Origin: Candidatus Saccharimonadota bacterium
GTDB lineage: Bacteria; Patescibacteriota; Saccharimonadia; Saccharimonadales; Saccharimonadaceae
NCBI GenBank assembly: GCA_030529385.1
Contig: JAUMWY010000005.1
Span: 1 to 52,234 of the forward strand
DNA: 52,234 bases
Direction: 5' to 3'
Shown here: positions 7,414-15,582 of the stretch, one piece after another
Layout of the letters: every line of letters starts with the position of its first letter
Numbering within the stretch: the stretch's first letter is position 1
Notes under the pieces: generated by a model
Seen by the model: the letters and a program-made list of their open reading frames with translations, nothing else
The model's database searches: none
What the model was told of the DNA's origin: nothing
Position numbers and translations under genes: made by a program

Positions 7414-8081
7414 TGGTTGCAATAGGTGGTATTGCCCTGGACGGCGGCTATAATCTCGTCAAGATCTTCAGTGATAGTATAGAGATGCTCGTCGCCTTCA
7501 GAAATCAGGTGTTCGGCCGCCAGCATATTGTGGCGTACAAACTCATCCCATACTCCCCAGAACTTTTTATCAAACAATACGATTGGCGCGTGGCTGATCT
7601 TGCTGGTTTGCGTTAAGGTGAGGATTTCTGAAAGCTCATCCATTGTCCCGAAGCCGCCCGGGAAATAGATATAGGCGTCAGCCATCATGGTCATAACGAT
7701 TTTACGCGGTGCAAAATGCGCAAAAGCGTATGAATCAGTGGTGTAATCATTGAGCGACTGCTCATGCGGCAGGACAATATTAAAGCCAATAGAATCACCG
7801 CTGGCTTCTTTGGCGCCGCGGTTGGCTGCCTCCATAATGCCAGGGCCGCCGCCGGTCACCACAGCATAGCCCGCCTGCGCTAGCATAGCGCCCAGTTCGC
7901 GCGCCTTCTGATAATACGGGCTGTTTTCTGGCGTACGGGCCGAGCCAAAAATCGTCACTGTTTTATGGTATTTGCGCAAGATTTCATAGCCACCCTGGAT
8001 TTCATTATCAACATCACCGAGGCGGAACATGGCGGCTTGGAGCTGCAGCTCACGGGGGATGCAGGCAGGAGTTGTGTTCAT
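7410..8081 (-). CDS. LOG-family nucleotide 5'-monophosphate nucleosidase-like protein
   Basis: Member of the LOG family, once annotated as lysine decarboxylase-like. Such enzymes cleave the N-glycosidic bond of nucleoside monophosphates. The 223-residue protein has the Rossmann motif TGGGPGIMEAANRGA (about 76-90) and the second signature PGGFGTMDEL (141-150), both diagnostic. Bacterial relatives act on purine or pyrimidine monophosphates or cytokinin precursors; the actual substrate here is unknown. It is transcribed alone on the minus strand from a consensus promoter, with AAAGGA before its ATG, and converges on the aldolase operon with no separate terminator visible. Confidence 0.88.
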   Translation of the reverse strand: MNTTPACIPRELQLQAAMFRLGDVDNEIQGGYEILRKYHKTVTIFGSARTPENSPYYQKARELGAMLAQAGYAVVTGGGPGIMEAANRGAKEASGDSIGFNIVLPHEQSLNDYTTDSYAFAHFAPRKIVMTMMADAYIYFPGGFGTMDELSEILTLTQTSKISHAPIVLFDKKFWGVWDEFVRHNMLAAEHLISEGDEHLYTITEDLDEIIAAVQGNTTYCNH

Positions 8082-8119
8082 GATTGTTTCCTTTTTATTT
8101 AAACTACCGTTATCCTTTC

Positions 8120-8148
8120 ATTATAGCATAAAGCGCTTATGATTGCAA
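8120..8148 (-). promoter_or_regulatory. Minus-strand promoter of the LOG-family gene
   Basis: On the minus strand: TTGCAA (8148-8143), 17-base spacer, TATAAT (8125-8120). It gives a leader of about 30 bases containing the ribosome binding site. It lies back to back with the promoter of the 8218 gene. Confidence 0.8.
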
Positions 8149-8151
8149 TGA

Positions 8152-8179
8152 TTGTCGGGGGGGTGGGATGGTGTATACT
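8152..8179 (+). promoter_or_regulatory. Promoter of the 8218-8853 gene
   Basis: TATACT (8174-8179) with a possible TTGTCG -35 (8152-8157) at 16 bases. A strong ribosome binding site AGAAGGAGGGG precedes the ATG at 8218. Confidence 0.6.
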
Positions 8180-8217
8180 GAAATCATAATTACATTGTGT
8201 AGTAGAAGGAGGGGATA

Positions 8218-8853
8218 ATGACCCGTAAACAATCAGCAGAAGCTCGTCAGTCAGAACAGCCTGCCGCACCGGCAAAATCAAGGCGACCGATTGGCTTGAT
8301 TGTTGCTGTCGCGGTGTTGTCGTTGGCTGTCATTGGTCTATTGGCATATGTGGTGGTTGACAAAGTGGTAGTGCAACAAGACGCTAGGTCACGGGTTGTA
8401 GAGTCGGCGCCACCGAAGCCAGATGAGGCGCCTGATGCAGAGCGCGGGCCGGATCATCGGCGGAAATCAGTGCCGTCGGATGCCGGGTATGTTGATTATC
8501 GGAAGAATGGCAACGGCACAGGGAAGATGCTGGACGAGGCGGATGATGTTGATGAGATTACTGGATTTGCTGAGCTAAAGACGTTTTTGCGCAGTAAAGT
8601 CGGCGAAGAGGTTATGGGAGTGAAGATTGCGCCAGTCGTTGATCGAGTAGCCGGTCCATATGCGGTAGTACAGGGCTTGACTAATGCATATGTAATTGTC
8701 GGACCAAAGGACGGTACGGGCCCAATCGGTATTGTGGCCGGTACGCAGCAGGATGGCATGAAATGTGATGATTTGCGAAAAGCGAAAGTGCCGGGAGTGC
8801 TGGTTGATAATAAGTGCTTTGATGGTTCCGGCATGGTTCCTTACAGCTCGTAG
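8218..8853 (+). CDS. Single-pass membrane-anchored protein of unknown function
   Basis: A 211-residue protein that I do not recognise. A basic cytoplasmic head (residues 1-24, ending KSRRP) leads into one transmembrane segment (about 25-49), then a charged Pro/Glu/Asp-rich linker to about residue 110, then a globular extracytoplasmic domain of about 95 residues. That domain contains two cysteines (in MKCDDL and NKCFDG) that could form a disulfide, and a VIVGPKDG segment. The architecture suggests an exported domain tethered to the membrane. It is a single-gene unit between two promoters. Confidence 0.7.
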   Translation: MTRKQSAEARQSEQPAAPAKSRRPIGLIVAVAVLSLAVIGLLAYVVVDKVVVQQDARSRVVESAPPKPDEAPDAERGPDHRRKSVPSDAGYVDYRKNGNGTGKMLDEADDVDEITGFAELKTFLRSKVGEEVMGVKIAPVVDRVAGPYAVVQGLTNAYVIVGPKDGTGPIGIVAGTQQDGMKCDDLRKAKVPGVLVDNKCFDGSGMVPYSS

Positions 8854-8876
8854 TGAGGCGGTGGCGTAAAATAGGG

Positions 8877-8882
8877 TACAAT
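8877..8882 (+). promoter_or_regulatory. -10 box of a leaderless uvrB promoter
   Basis: TACAAT ends exactly six bases before the GTG start of uvrB at 8889. No good -35 is visible at 17 bases. The geometry matches the other leaderless starts in this window. Confidence 0.55.
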
Positions 8883-8888
8883 AGAGAG

Positions 8889-11800
8889 GTGAACCAGTTT
8901 CGCCTCTCTGCTTCGTATCAGCCCACCGGTGATCAGCCGCGGGCGATTGCTCAGTTGGTGGCGGGGTTGGAGCAGGGTAAGCGTGAGCAGACGCTATTGG
9001 GAGTGACAGGGTCGGGGAAAAGTGTTATTGGCGAGTCGCCCGTGCTAGTGTGCCGTAATGGCGGGGCGGAGAGCATGGCGATTGGTGTATGTGTTGATGG
9101 GCTGATGGAGCAGTATCAGGCGGATGTTGAGCATATTGGCGACAGTGAGGTGCTGAATCTTGCGGCCAATGAGGCGCTGGAAACGATGTCGTTTAATCCT
9201 CAGACTGGGCAGGCAGTATGGCGAAGGGTTCGGCAGCTGTCTCGGCACTGGACGCCGCAAACGATGACGATTGCGACGGCATGCGGTCGATCAGTGACTG
9301 CGACGATGGACCATAATTTTTACACGATACGCAATGGTCAGCTGCAGTGTGTGGCGGGCAACGCTTTGCAAGAGGGTGATTATGTGCCGCTGCCGCGGAT
9401 GCCTCAGGTGGGCGATGAGGAGCTGACGGCCATTGATATAATGCCCACGCTCCTGGCGTCACGTCATGAGTATTACGCCCAGGTGACTCTGAGTGATGAG
9501 CAAAAGACGAAACTTGAGGCGGCTGGTGTCGGTCGTCAGAAGATATGGCGCGTCGTTCATGAAGGTGAGCGACTGAGCCTGGCTGATGTGGCGCGTGCAG
9601 GTCTGGCGACGGACGGTATGACGGTGGCGGGCTACAACGGAAAGGCAACGCTGCCACTGTGTCTCCCGGTGACGGACGATTTATTGCGGCTGATCGGTTA
9701 CTATATTGCCGAAGGGCGTCATACCGACAGGTACATCACGATATCAACTGGTAGCGCCGAAGTCGCTCAGGCGCTGGCGGCGGCAGTAAAGAGTTTGGGG
9801 TTGTCGCTGCAGCGACGTCCAAGTTCGTACGACTATCAAGTGACCCATGTCGGATTAAGCGATCTATTACTGGCGTGGTGTGGCCGCTTGTCGACCGGAA
9901 AATGCTTTCCTGCGTGGTGGCCACAATTGTCGCGGCGGCAGCTCGGGGTGTTGCTTGGGGCTTATTTCGACGGCGATGGGAGCGTTGAGCGGCGAGCGCT
10001 CACGATGACGACGGTCAGTGACTGCCTAGCATCTGATTTGCAATATATTGGCGACTGGCTCGGTGTGTCGCTTCAGCGGCGCACAAGGACTGTGAAGTAT
10101 GGTGCCGAGCGGCGAACTGCTTATGTGGTGTCGGCGAGTGGGACTGAGCGCCTGAAATTGGCGGCTATTCTGGAGCTAAAAGTGACGCATAAGCGGCGCG
10201 CCGCGGAGCAGGTACGAAACATGGCGGCATCTTTGCATACGAATGTTGATATTGTGCCGCTATATGGTGCTGATTTTCTCACCTTTCGACAGAGCCATCA
10301 ACTCAGCCAGCAGAGCATTGCCGACATGGCGGGAGTGGATCGGTCACTGATTTCAATGATTGAAAGAGGAGTGCGGCGGCCGTCGCAGGATGTGATGCGT
10401 CGACTGCTGCGGGCAATGGACGAGCAAGGCTATGATGTGGCAGAGTGGCAGTATTTGACGGAGCTGCGATGGGGAAAAATCGCCTCAATTACTGTTGAGC
10501 GTCAGCGGCGGCGCGTTTATGACTTTTCGGTGGCGGGCAATGAAACATTCTTAGCAGGCAGTGGCGGCATATTCGTGCATAATACCTTTACCATGGCAAA
10601 TATCATCGCCCAGAGGAATGTGCCGACTTTGGTATTGGCGCACAACAAGACGCTGGCGGCGCAGTTATTCGCTGAGTTCAAGGAGTTTTTTCCCGATAAC
10701 GAAGTGCACTATTTCGTCAGCTATTTTGATTATTATCAGCCGGAAGCGTATATTGCCAGTAGTGATACCTACATTGAGAAAGATTCCAAGATTAATGACG
10801 AGATTGATCGGTTGCGGCATGCAGCGACGTCGGCGCTGTTGACCCGGCGCGATGTGATTATTGTCGCCAGTGTCAGTTGTATTTATGGTATTGGTTCGCC
10901 GGACACCTATGCTGACATGGCGCTGACGGTGAGGCGCGGCGAGCGGCGGGTGCAGGACAAGTTCGTGCGGCTGCTGACCGACATTCAGTACAAGCGTAAT
11001 GACATTGATTTTGCGCGCGGTACCTTTCGGGTGCGTGGCGATGTGGTGGATATTTATCCGGCGGGGCAGGACGCAGCGGTGCGGGTGGAGTTTTTCGGCG
11101 ATGAGGTAGATCGGATTACGAAAATTGACGCGCTGACGGGCGAGATTTTAGACGAGCCTGAGAGTGTGACAATTTTCCCATCCAGTCACTACGCCACGCC
11201 GCGCGAGCGGATTGAGCGGGCAATTGTCGGCATTGAAAAGGAGTTTACTGAGCGGCTGGCGTGGTTTGAAGCGCATGATAAGCATCTGGAGGCGCAGCGA
11301 CTGAGTCAGCGCACCAAATATGATCTGGAAATGCTGCGCGAAACGGGATTCGTGAAGGGTATTGAAAATTATTCGCGCTACCTGACTGACCGCGAGCCGG
11401 GTGAGCAGCCAGCGACCCTCATTGACTATTTTCCGGACGACTGGCTGCTGCTGGTTGACGAGTCGCATATGACGCTGCCGCAGGTGCGCGGTATGTATAA
11501 TGGCGATCGGGCGCGCAAAGAAGTGTTGGTGGAGCACGGTTTTCGTTTGCCGAGTGCGCTGGATAACCGCCCGCTGAGGTTTGATGAATTTGAAAAACAC
11601 ATCAATCAAGCGATTTATGTGTCGGCCACGCCGGGCGAGTATGAATTGGCGCACAGCCCAGCGCCCGCCGAGCAGCTGATCCGCCCGACAGGCCTGCTCG
11701 ATCCGCCGATTGAGGTGCGACCGACCGAGGGCCAGGTGGATGATTTGATGGAGGAAATTCGTCAGACGATTGCCAAAGGTCACCGCGTACTTGTGACGAC

Positions 11801-12422
11801 GCTGACGAAGCGCATGGCGGAAGATCTCAGTAGCTACCTCAGCGACAACGGTGTCAAAACAGCCTATCTGCACAGCGAAATTGACACCCTGGAGCGCGGC
11901 GACATCCTCAAAGAGCTGCGCCTGGGCACTTATGACGTGCTGGTCGGCATCAATTTGCTGCGCGAGGGGTTGGACCTGCCAGAAGTCAGCCTGGTGGCCA
12001 TCATGGACGCTGACAAAGAAGGCTTCTTGCGTTCCGAGAGTGCCTTGATCCAGACTATTGGCCGCGCCGCCCGCCATGTTGAAGGTCGGGTATTGATGTA
12101 TGGCGACACAATCACTGACAGCATGCGCCGCGCCATTGATGAAACCAATCGCCGCCGTGAGATCCAGCAAAAATATAACGCAGAACACGGCATCACCCCG
12201 CAATCCATCCAGAAAAAGATTGATGACGGCCTACGCGCCATCATCCCGCAAAAAGCATCCGACAACAAGCCAACACTTGATCTGAAAAAGATTCCGAAGG
12301 ATGAATACAGTACGCTGATAAAAGAGCTGACTGGGCAGATGGAACTGCACAGCGCCAACTTAGAGTTTGAAAAAGCCGCGGAACTGCGCGATATGATTGC
12401 CGAAATTCGCCAAGCGATGTAA
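8889..12422 (+). CDS. uvrB: UvrABC system protein B, interrupted in frame by an intein
   Basis: UvrB is the DNA-damage-verifying helicase of nucleotide excision repair; it is loaded by UvrA and recruits UvrC. The 1177-residue precursor consists of residues 1-44, an intein (45-565) and the rest. Removing the intein gives a 656-residue UvrB of normal length with an exact Walker A motif, GVTGSGK joined to TFTMAN. Later motifs: the damage-probing beta-hairpin YYQPEAY, the DESH Walker B, the ALDNRPL and SATPGEYE stretches, the QTIGRAAR helicase motif VI and a C-terminal UVR domain ([11 protein letters not shown]). GTG at 8889 was chosen because [15 protein letters not shown] matches the usual UvrB N terminus; the frame upstream does not. 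Confidence 0.95.
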   Translation: MNQFRLSASYQPTGDQPRAIAQLVAGLEQGKREQTLLGVTGSGKSVIGESPVLVCRNGGAESMAIGVCVDGLMEQYQADVEHIGDSEVLNLAANEALETMSFNPQTGQAVWRRVRQLSRHWTPQTMTIATACGRSVTATMDHNFYTIRNGQLQCVAGNALQEGDYVPLPRMPQVGDEELTAIDIMPTLLASRHEYYAQVTLSDEQKTKLEAAGVGRQKIWRVVHEGERLSLADVARAGLATDGMTVAGYNGKATLPLCLPVTDDLLRLIGYYIAEGRHTDRYITISTGSAEVAQALAAAVKSLGLSLQRRPSSYDYQVTHVGLSDLLLAWCGRLSTGKCFPAWWPQLSRRQLGVLLGAYFDGDGSVERRALTMTTVSDCLASDLQYIGDWLGVSLQRRTRTVKYGAERRTAYVVSASGTERLKLAAILELKVTHKRRAAEQVRNMAASLHTNVDIVPLYGADFLTFRQSHQLSQQSIADMAGVDRSLISMIERGVRRPSQDVMRRLLRAMDEQGYDVAEWQYLTELRWGKIASITVERQRRRVYDFSVAGNETFLAGSGGIFVHNTFTMANIIAQRNVPTLVLAHNKTLAAQLFAEFKEFFPDNEVHYFVSYFDYYQPEAYIASSDTYIEKDSKINDEIDRLRHAATSALLTRRDVIIVASVSCIYGIGSPDTYADMALTVRRGERRVQDKFVRLLTDIQYKRNDIDFARGTFRVRGDVVDIYPAGQDAAVRVEFFGDEVDRITKIDALTGEILDEPESVTIFPSSHYATPRERIERAIVGIEKEFTERLAWFEAHDKHLEAQRLSQRTKYDLEMLRETGFVKGIENYSRYLTDREPGEQPATLIDYFPDDWLLLVDESHMTLPQVRGMYNGDRARKEVLVEHGFRLPSALDNRPLRFDEFEKHINQAIYVSATPGEYELAHSPAPAEQLIRPTGLLDPPIEVRPTEGQVDDLMEEIRQTIAKGHRVLVTTLTKRMAEDLSSYLSDNGVKTAYLHSEIDTLERGDILKELRLGTYDVLVGINLLREGLDLPEVSLVAIMDADKEGFLRSESALIQTIGRAARHVEGRVLMYGDTITDSMRRAIDETNRRREIQQKYNAEHGITPQSIQKKIDDGLRAIIPQKASDNKPTLDLKKIPKDEYSTLIKELTGQMELHSANLEFEKAAELRDMIAEIRQAM
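9021..10583 (+). mobile_element. Class 1 intein with LAGLIDADG homing endonuclease and an XRE-type HTH
   Basis: A 521-residue protein-splicing element between the Lys and Thr of the UvrB P-loop. Splicing residues look complete: Ser1 (after GSGK), block B T95-x-x-H98, block [16 protein letters not shown], penultimate His520, terminal Asn521, and Thr as the first C-extein residue. A two-motif LAGLIDADG endonuclease lies in the middle: [12 protein letters not shown] (acidic E231) and [13 protein letters not shown] (D317/D319), so both catalytic acids are present and the enzyme may be active. Between endonuclease and C-terminal splicing block sits a helix-turn-helix of XRE/Cro type (intein residues about 419-470; [18 protein letters not shown]). 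That extra domain is not part of the minimal intein. Splicing is required to restore ATP binding by UvrB. Confidence 0.93.
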
Positions 12423-12452
12423 GATAAAAGTAGTAATAGAGGAGGAATTGCT

Positions 12453-13262
12453 ATGACAAAAAAGCAAGCAGCAACCCAGGCAGCTCCGCAGCAGCCGGTA
12501 GCACCACAGTCAGCACCGGCGATGCCGCAGGGCTACGATCAGGCGCAGTACGCGGCGTATCAGCAGCCGGTTGACCCAAATAAGGGTAAGGCGAAATGGC
12601 TGACGCTCGAATATGCTGGCGCGATGGCCTCGGCGGTGGCGGCAGCGTTGTTGACGACCTTTGTAGTCACGACGGTATTTAATATGTGGGCCGGGACGCT
12701 CACCCCAAGTGCTGGCGTAAGTGGGTTTTTGGCGGCTGTTCTGTCGGTTGATATGGTAACCATGGGGACTGATTTGGTGGCGGCGGGTGTGCTAGCGGTG
12801 CTGCTGTCGGTACTGTCATTCGTGTTGTTTGGCCGGGTGTCACGGGCTATTCCTGATCGCGAGGGCTATACCGGGCGGACTGCCTATAAAGTAGTGACCT
12901 ACGGAGCGATGGCGATTGTGGCGGCGGCTGCTATTGTGCTGCTGGCTAAGATAGCCACGGTATTGATTGCGTCACTGCTGTTTATTGGCTTACCAGGGGC
13001 TGACAAGGTATATTTGTCGCTATATGTCGGCGAATTTTTGCCGTACAGTGTCGGCTTGGCGCTGCTGATTGCTGTGGCGTGGATGGTTAAGTGCATTATC
13101 GGCGGCCGCAATACTTCGCGTGCGCTAACGATGATCGTGCTTGGCGCGTCGTCTGCGGTGCTACTGGCAAGCGCAATTACCATTGCTGTGAAAGTGCATA
13201 ATCCGGACACTAAACAGTATCGTAGCGCGACACCTGAAAGAATGGAACGCTACACGCATTAA
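12453..13262 (+). CDS. Polytopic membrane protein of unknown function
   Basis: A 269-residue protein that I do not recognise. Residues 1-48 are a low-complexity cytoplasmic head rich in Gln, Pro and Ala. Hydrophobic segments follow at about 54-78, 86-130 (two), 148-178 and 187-210, with a last one near 223-246, giving five or six transmembrane helices, and a short polar tail. The ATG is preceded by AGAGGAGG. It starts 30 bases after uvrB and probably is cotranscribed with it, and a strong terminator follows. The Gln/Pro-rich head may bind a partner, but nothing identifies one. Confidence 0.7.
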   Translation: MTKKQAATQAAPQQPVAPQSAPAMPQGYDQAQYAAYQQPVDPNKGKAKWLTLEYAGAMASAVAAALLTTFVVTTVFNMWAGTLTPSAGVSGFLAAVLSVDMVTMGTDLVAAGVLAVLLSVLSFVLFGRVSRAIPDREGYTGRTAYKVVTYGAMAIVAAAAIVLLAKIATVLIASLLFIGLPGADKVYLSLYVGEFLPYSVGLALLIAVAWMVKCIIGGRNTSRALTMIVLGASSAVLLASAITIAVKVHNPDTKQYRSATPERMERYTH

Positions 13263-13281
13263 ATTCGCATATGTATCAACA

Positions 13282-13314
13282 GAGTGCGGCCGCGGTACTG
13301 CCGCACTCTTTTTA
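13282..13314 (+). terminator. Rho-independent terminator
   Basis: Perfect 9-base arms GAGTGCGGC (13282-13290) and GCCGCACTC (13300-13308) followed directly by TTTTT. Ends the uvrB unit. Confidence 0.9.
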
Positions 13315-13329
13315 TTCGTGTCGCGCTTA

Positions 13330-13338
13330 TGGTATGAT
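13330..13338 (+). promoter_or_regulatory. Extended -10 promoter, leaderless start
   Basis: TGG followed by TATGAT (13333-13338) forms an extended -10 element, which often works without a -35 box. It ends exactly six bases before the ATG at 13345. Confidence 0.65.
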
Positions 13339-13344
13339 GGTGGC

Positions 13345-15279
13345 ATGAGAAAGAGTGGGGGATTTGTATTGCCAACCGTTGTGGTAGCAAGTGTTGTGTT
13401 ACTGCTTGTACTGTTGGCGGCGCTGCAGTTAGCCTCGTCATCCGCTGCGGCGCTACGTGATCAGTACTACAATATGCTGGCGCGCGAGGCGGCGGAAGCT
13501 GGAGCGGCGTTTATGGGCGAGTGTATGAAGCAGCGGCATTTTGATACGACGAAGGTAGTGCGTCCGGGGAATGATTGTTTGGGTGGCGGCAGCGCGTCGG
13601 TTGTGCATAAATCAGGCAACTTGCAGACGACGTTTGAGGGGCGCTACGTAATGGTTGGGCAGAACCAAGCAGCAACCATTATTGGTAAATCAGAGCTGCG
13701 GCGCACTGACGGGCGGTTGTATAAGGAGTATAGGTATACGGCGCGGCAGCATTCGAGTTACGAAGAGGATAGGTCATCAACTCGCGCCAGCCATCGGTGG
13801 TGGTATGTAGGGCAGAAGACGCGCATTGACTTTGGTCCAGATAATTCTCACACCCCTCGGGCTGAGCGCATTCCTAATGGACACAGGATTGACGAGGGTA
13901 TCACGACGATATCCAATCGTAAGGGGGAGGTGCTTTTCTATACAAATGGCAAGACTCTATGGAATCGGGATAATAATGTGCTACAGAATAGTCATGATCT
14001 AAAGGGGTCAACTACGGCAACGCAAGCTGTTGCGGCCTTTCCGATAGACAAGGAAGAGCGGTACTATGTTGTCATTTCTAACAGTGCAAATGACAGCAGA
14101 AAAGAATACCGAAATGGTCAATGGATAGATGTGTATCTCACTCCAAGTGGTCAAGGCTTCTTATATTACAGCGTTGTTGACATGCAGGGTGACCATGGTC
14201 GCGGCTCTGTATTGCCGAATGCTAAGAATATTCATATGGCTGGAACCTGGGAGTACTCATCAGAAGCCTTAAACGCCGTACCAATGCATAATGGAAATGG
14301 GTATTGGGTGTATACCTATACGCCCACCCCGACCAATAATATTATATGGGGATTTCGCTTCACTGAAAAGAGTAAGGCTAATTTGACCGAATATCGGAGA
14401 AATCCTGCGCAGCACGGCGAAGCGGGATCGGTTATTGTTGCCTATGATGTAACAAAATCCGATTTTGATCTTAGGGCCAGGATTTGTGAAGGAAACCCGC
14501 CGGCTATTCGGACGAATGTGAATAATAAGGCGTCAACTGCTACCGCGTTTGGTACAATCAACTTTAATAGTGACTATTCAAAGATGGCTGTTATGATGGG
14601 GGGTGGAGGTTGTAAGTGGAATTATACGTATTCTAATTACGGCACGGTTCATGTACTTGACATTAATCGCGATACTGGATATCTTACGAAATACACCAGC
14701 TTCTATGCGGGCCCCGTCTCTCGCGGCAAGAACACGGAAAAGGAGCTTTACGTTGGTTACTCCGCTGACTTTTCTCCAAGCGGCCAGTATATATACACAT
14801 CCACCATCTACCCGGCACGAGTGAGGCGTTTTGATATTAGTAATCCCGATCGGAGCGCAGTTCAGCGTAGCGAGAGGTTTATCGGAAGTAGCGGCTGCAG
14901 TGATTATACCGGACCGTACCAAAGGGGCACGGAGTGCAGGATAACTAGCTACACGCTTCAAGATGGAGTAGGTGAAGGTGGAGGTCAAATCCTTCGCGGT
15001 CCTAATGGTAAGATGTATGTAGCCGATAATCGAGCCCCATGGCTTAGTGTAATTAACAATCCTGATGCGCCCACTCCCGCCGGAACGCACCAAGGTAGCA
15101 CAATTGCCACTACAGTTGGATGGCAGTATGGAAAATATGGCGGCATTAGATTCCCTAGTCACCCTGACCCGTCGCCCCGTAATATTAATAACCCTGCGCT
15201 ATATGAAAACCATGCGCTCAGCTTTTATGGCCTTCCGCAAATGGTCACTCTGTATTCGCCGCGTTTGGTGCAATATTAG
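13345..15279 (+). CDS. Prepilin-like protein with a large C-terminal beta-propeller-type domain
   Basis: A 644-residue exported protein. The N terminus MRKSGG-FVLP plus a 22-residue hydrophobic helix looks like a type IV prepilin (cleavage after G6), although residue 5 of the mature protein is Thr rather than Glu, as in some minor pilins. The helix continues as an amphipathic pilin-like stretch (AREAAEAGAAF). From about residue 155 the sequence resembles the propeller-like repeats of large Bacteroidetes surface proteins: ITTISNRKGEVLFYTNGKTLWNR, FSPSGQYIYTS and LSVINNPDAP. It may be a pilus-tip or surface adhesin exported by the type IV pilus machinery. No other pilus genes lie in the window. 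The upstream frame was excluded because the promoter sits just before 13345. Confidence 0.75.
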   Translation: MRKSGGFVLPTVVVASVVLLLVLLAALQLASSSAAALRDQYYNMLAREAAEAGAAFMGECMKQRHFDTTKVVRPGNDCLGGGSASVVHKSGNLQTTFEGRYVMVGQNQAATIIGKSELRRTDGRLYKEYRYTARQHSSYEEDRSSTRASHRWWYVGQKTRIDFGPDNSHTPRAERIPNGHRIDEGITTISNRKGEVLFYTNGKTLWNRDNNVLQNSHDLKGSTTATQAVAAFPIDKEERYYVVISNSANDSRKEYRNGQWIDVYLTPSGQGFLYYSVVDMQGDHGRGSVLPNAKNIHMAGTWEYSSEALNAVPMHNGNGYWVYTYTPTPTNNIIWGFRFTEKSKANLTEYRRNPAQHGEAGSVIVAYDVTKSDFDLRARICEGNPPAIRTNVNNKASTATAFGTINFNSDYSKMAVMMGGGGCKWNYTYSNYGTVHVLDINRDTGYLTKYTSFYAGPVSRGKNTEKELYVGYSADFSPSGQYIYTSTIYPARVRRFDISNPDRSAVQRSERFIGSSGCSDYTGPYQRGTECRITSYTLQDGVGEGGGQILRGPNGKMYVADNRAPWLSVINNPDAPTPAGTHQGSTIATTVGWQYGKYGGIRFPSHPDPSPRNINNPALYENHALSFYGLPQMVTLYSPRLVQY

Positions 15280-15288
15280 TGGTATAAT
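15280..15288 (+). promoter_or_regulatory. Extended -10 promoter of the gatC operon
   Basis: TGG plus TATAAT (15283-15288) is an extended -10. It ends six bases before the gatC ATG at 15295; no Shine-Dalgarno is possible, so translation is predicted to be leaderless. Confidence 0.7.
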
Positions 15289-15294
15289 GGGCCT

Positions 15295-15582
15295 ATGACA
15301 ACAATTTCCAATGATGATGTCCAGCGGCTGGCCGTTTTGAGCGGGTTGCAGCTGGCGGATGATGAGGCGGCGGGTCTGCGTCAAGACCTGGAAAATATCG
15401 TCGGCTATATTAATCAGCTGGCGGAATTAGATACCACCGGTGTGGAGCCGACCTATCAAGTGACGGGGCTGCAGAATGTGTGGCGTGATGATGTGGTGCA
15501 GGCTGGGGTTGACCGTGAGGCCCTGTTGGCATTGGCGCCGGAGCAGCGAGAAAATCAAGTGAAAGTGCCGCAGGTATTGTGA
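15295..15582 (+). CDS. gatC: Aspartyl/glutamyl-tRNA amidotransferase subunit C
   Basis: Small scaffold subunit of GatCAB, which wraps around GatA and GatB so that mischarged Glu-tRNA(Gln) or Asp-tRNA(Asn) is amidated. The 95-residue length is typical. Family features include the opening DVQRLAVLSGLQLADDEAA, a middle NIVGYINQLAELDT helix and the Pro-containing YQVTGLQNVWRDD stretch. It is the first gene of gatC-gatA-x-gatB-galU and overlaps gatA. Presence of GatCAB suggests that glutaminyl- or asparaginyl-tRNA is made by the indirect route. Confidence 0.93.
   Translation: MTTISNDDVQRLAVLSGLQLADDEAAGLRQDLENIVGYINQLAELDTTGVEPTYQVTGLQNVWRDDVVQAGVDREALLALAPEQRENQVKVPQVL

Noticed and set aside
8853-8888. 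Upstream GTG start for uvrB at 8853
   Set aside because: It would place the promoter -10 box inside the gene and adds 12 residues absent from the UvrB family; GTG 8889 fits better.
11148-12203. Long open frame on the minus strand inside uvrB
   Set aside because: It is antisense to highly conserved UvrB motifs, has no ribosome binding site or promoter, and its product is compositionally odd (many His, Gln, Arg). It is a shadow of the codon bias.
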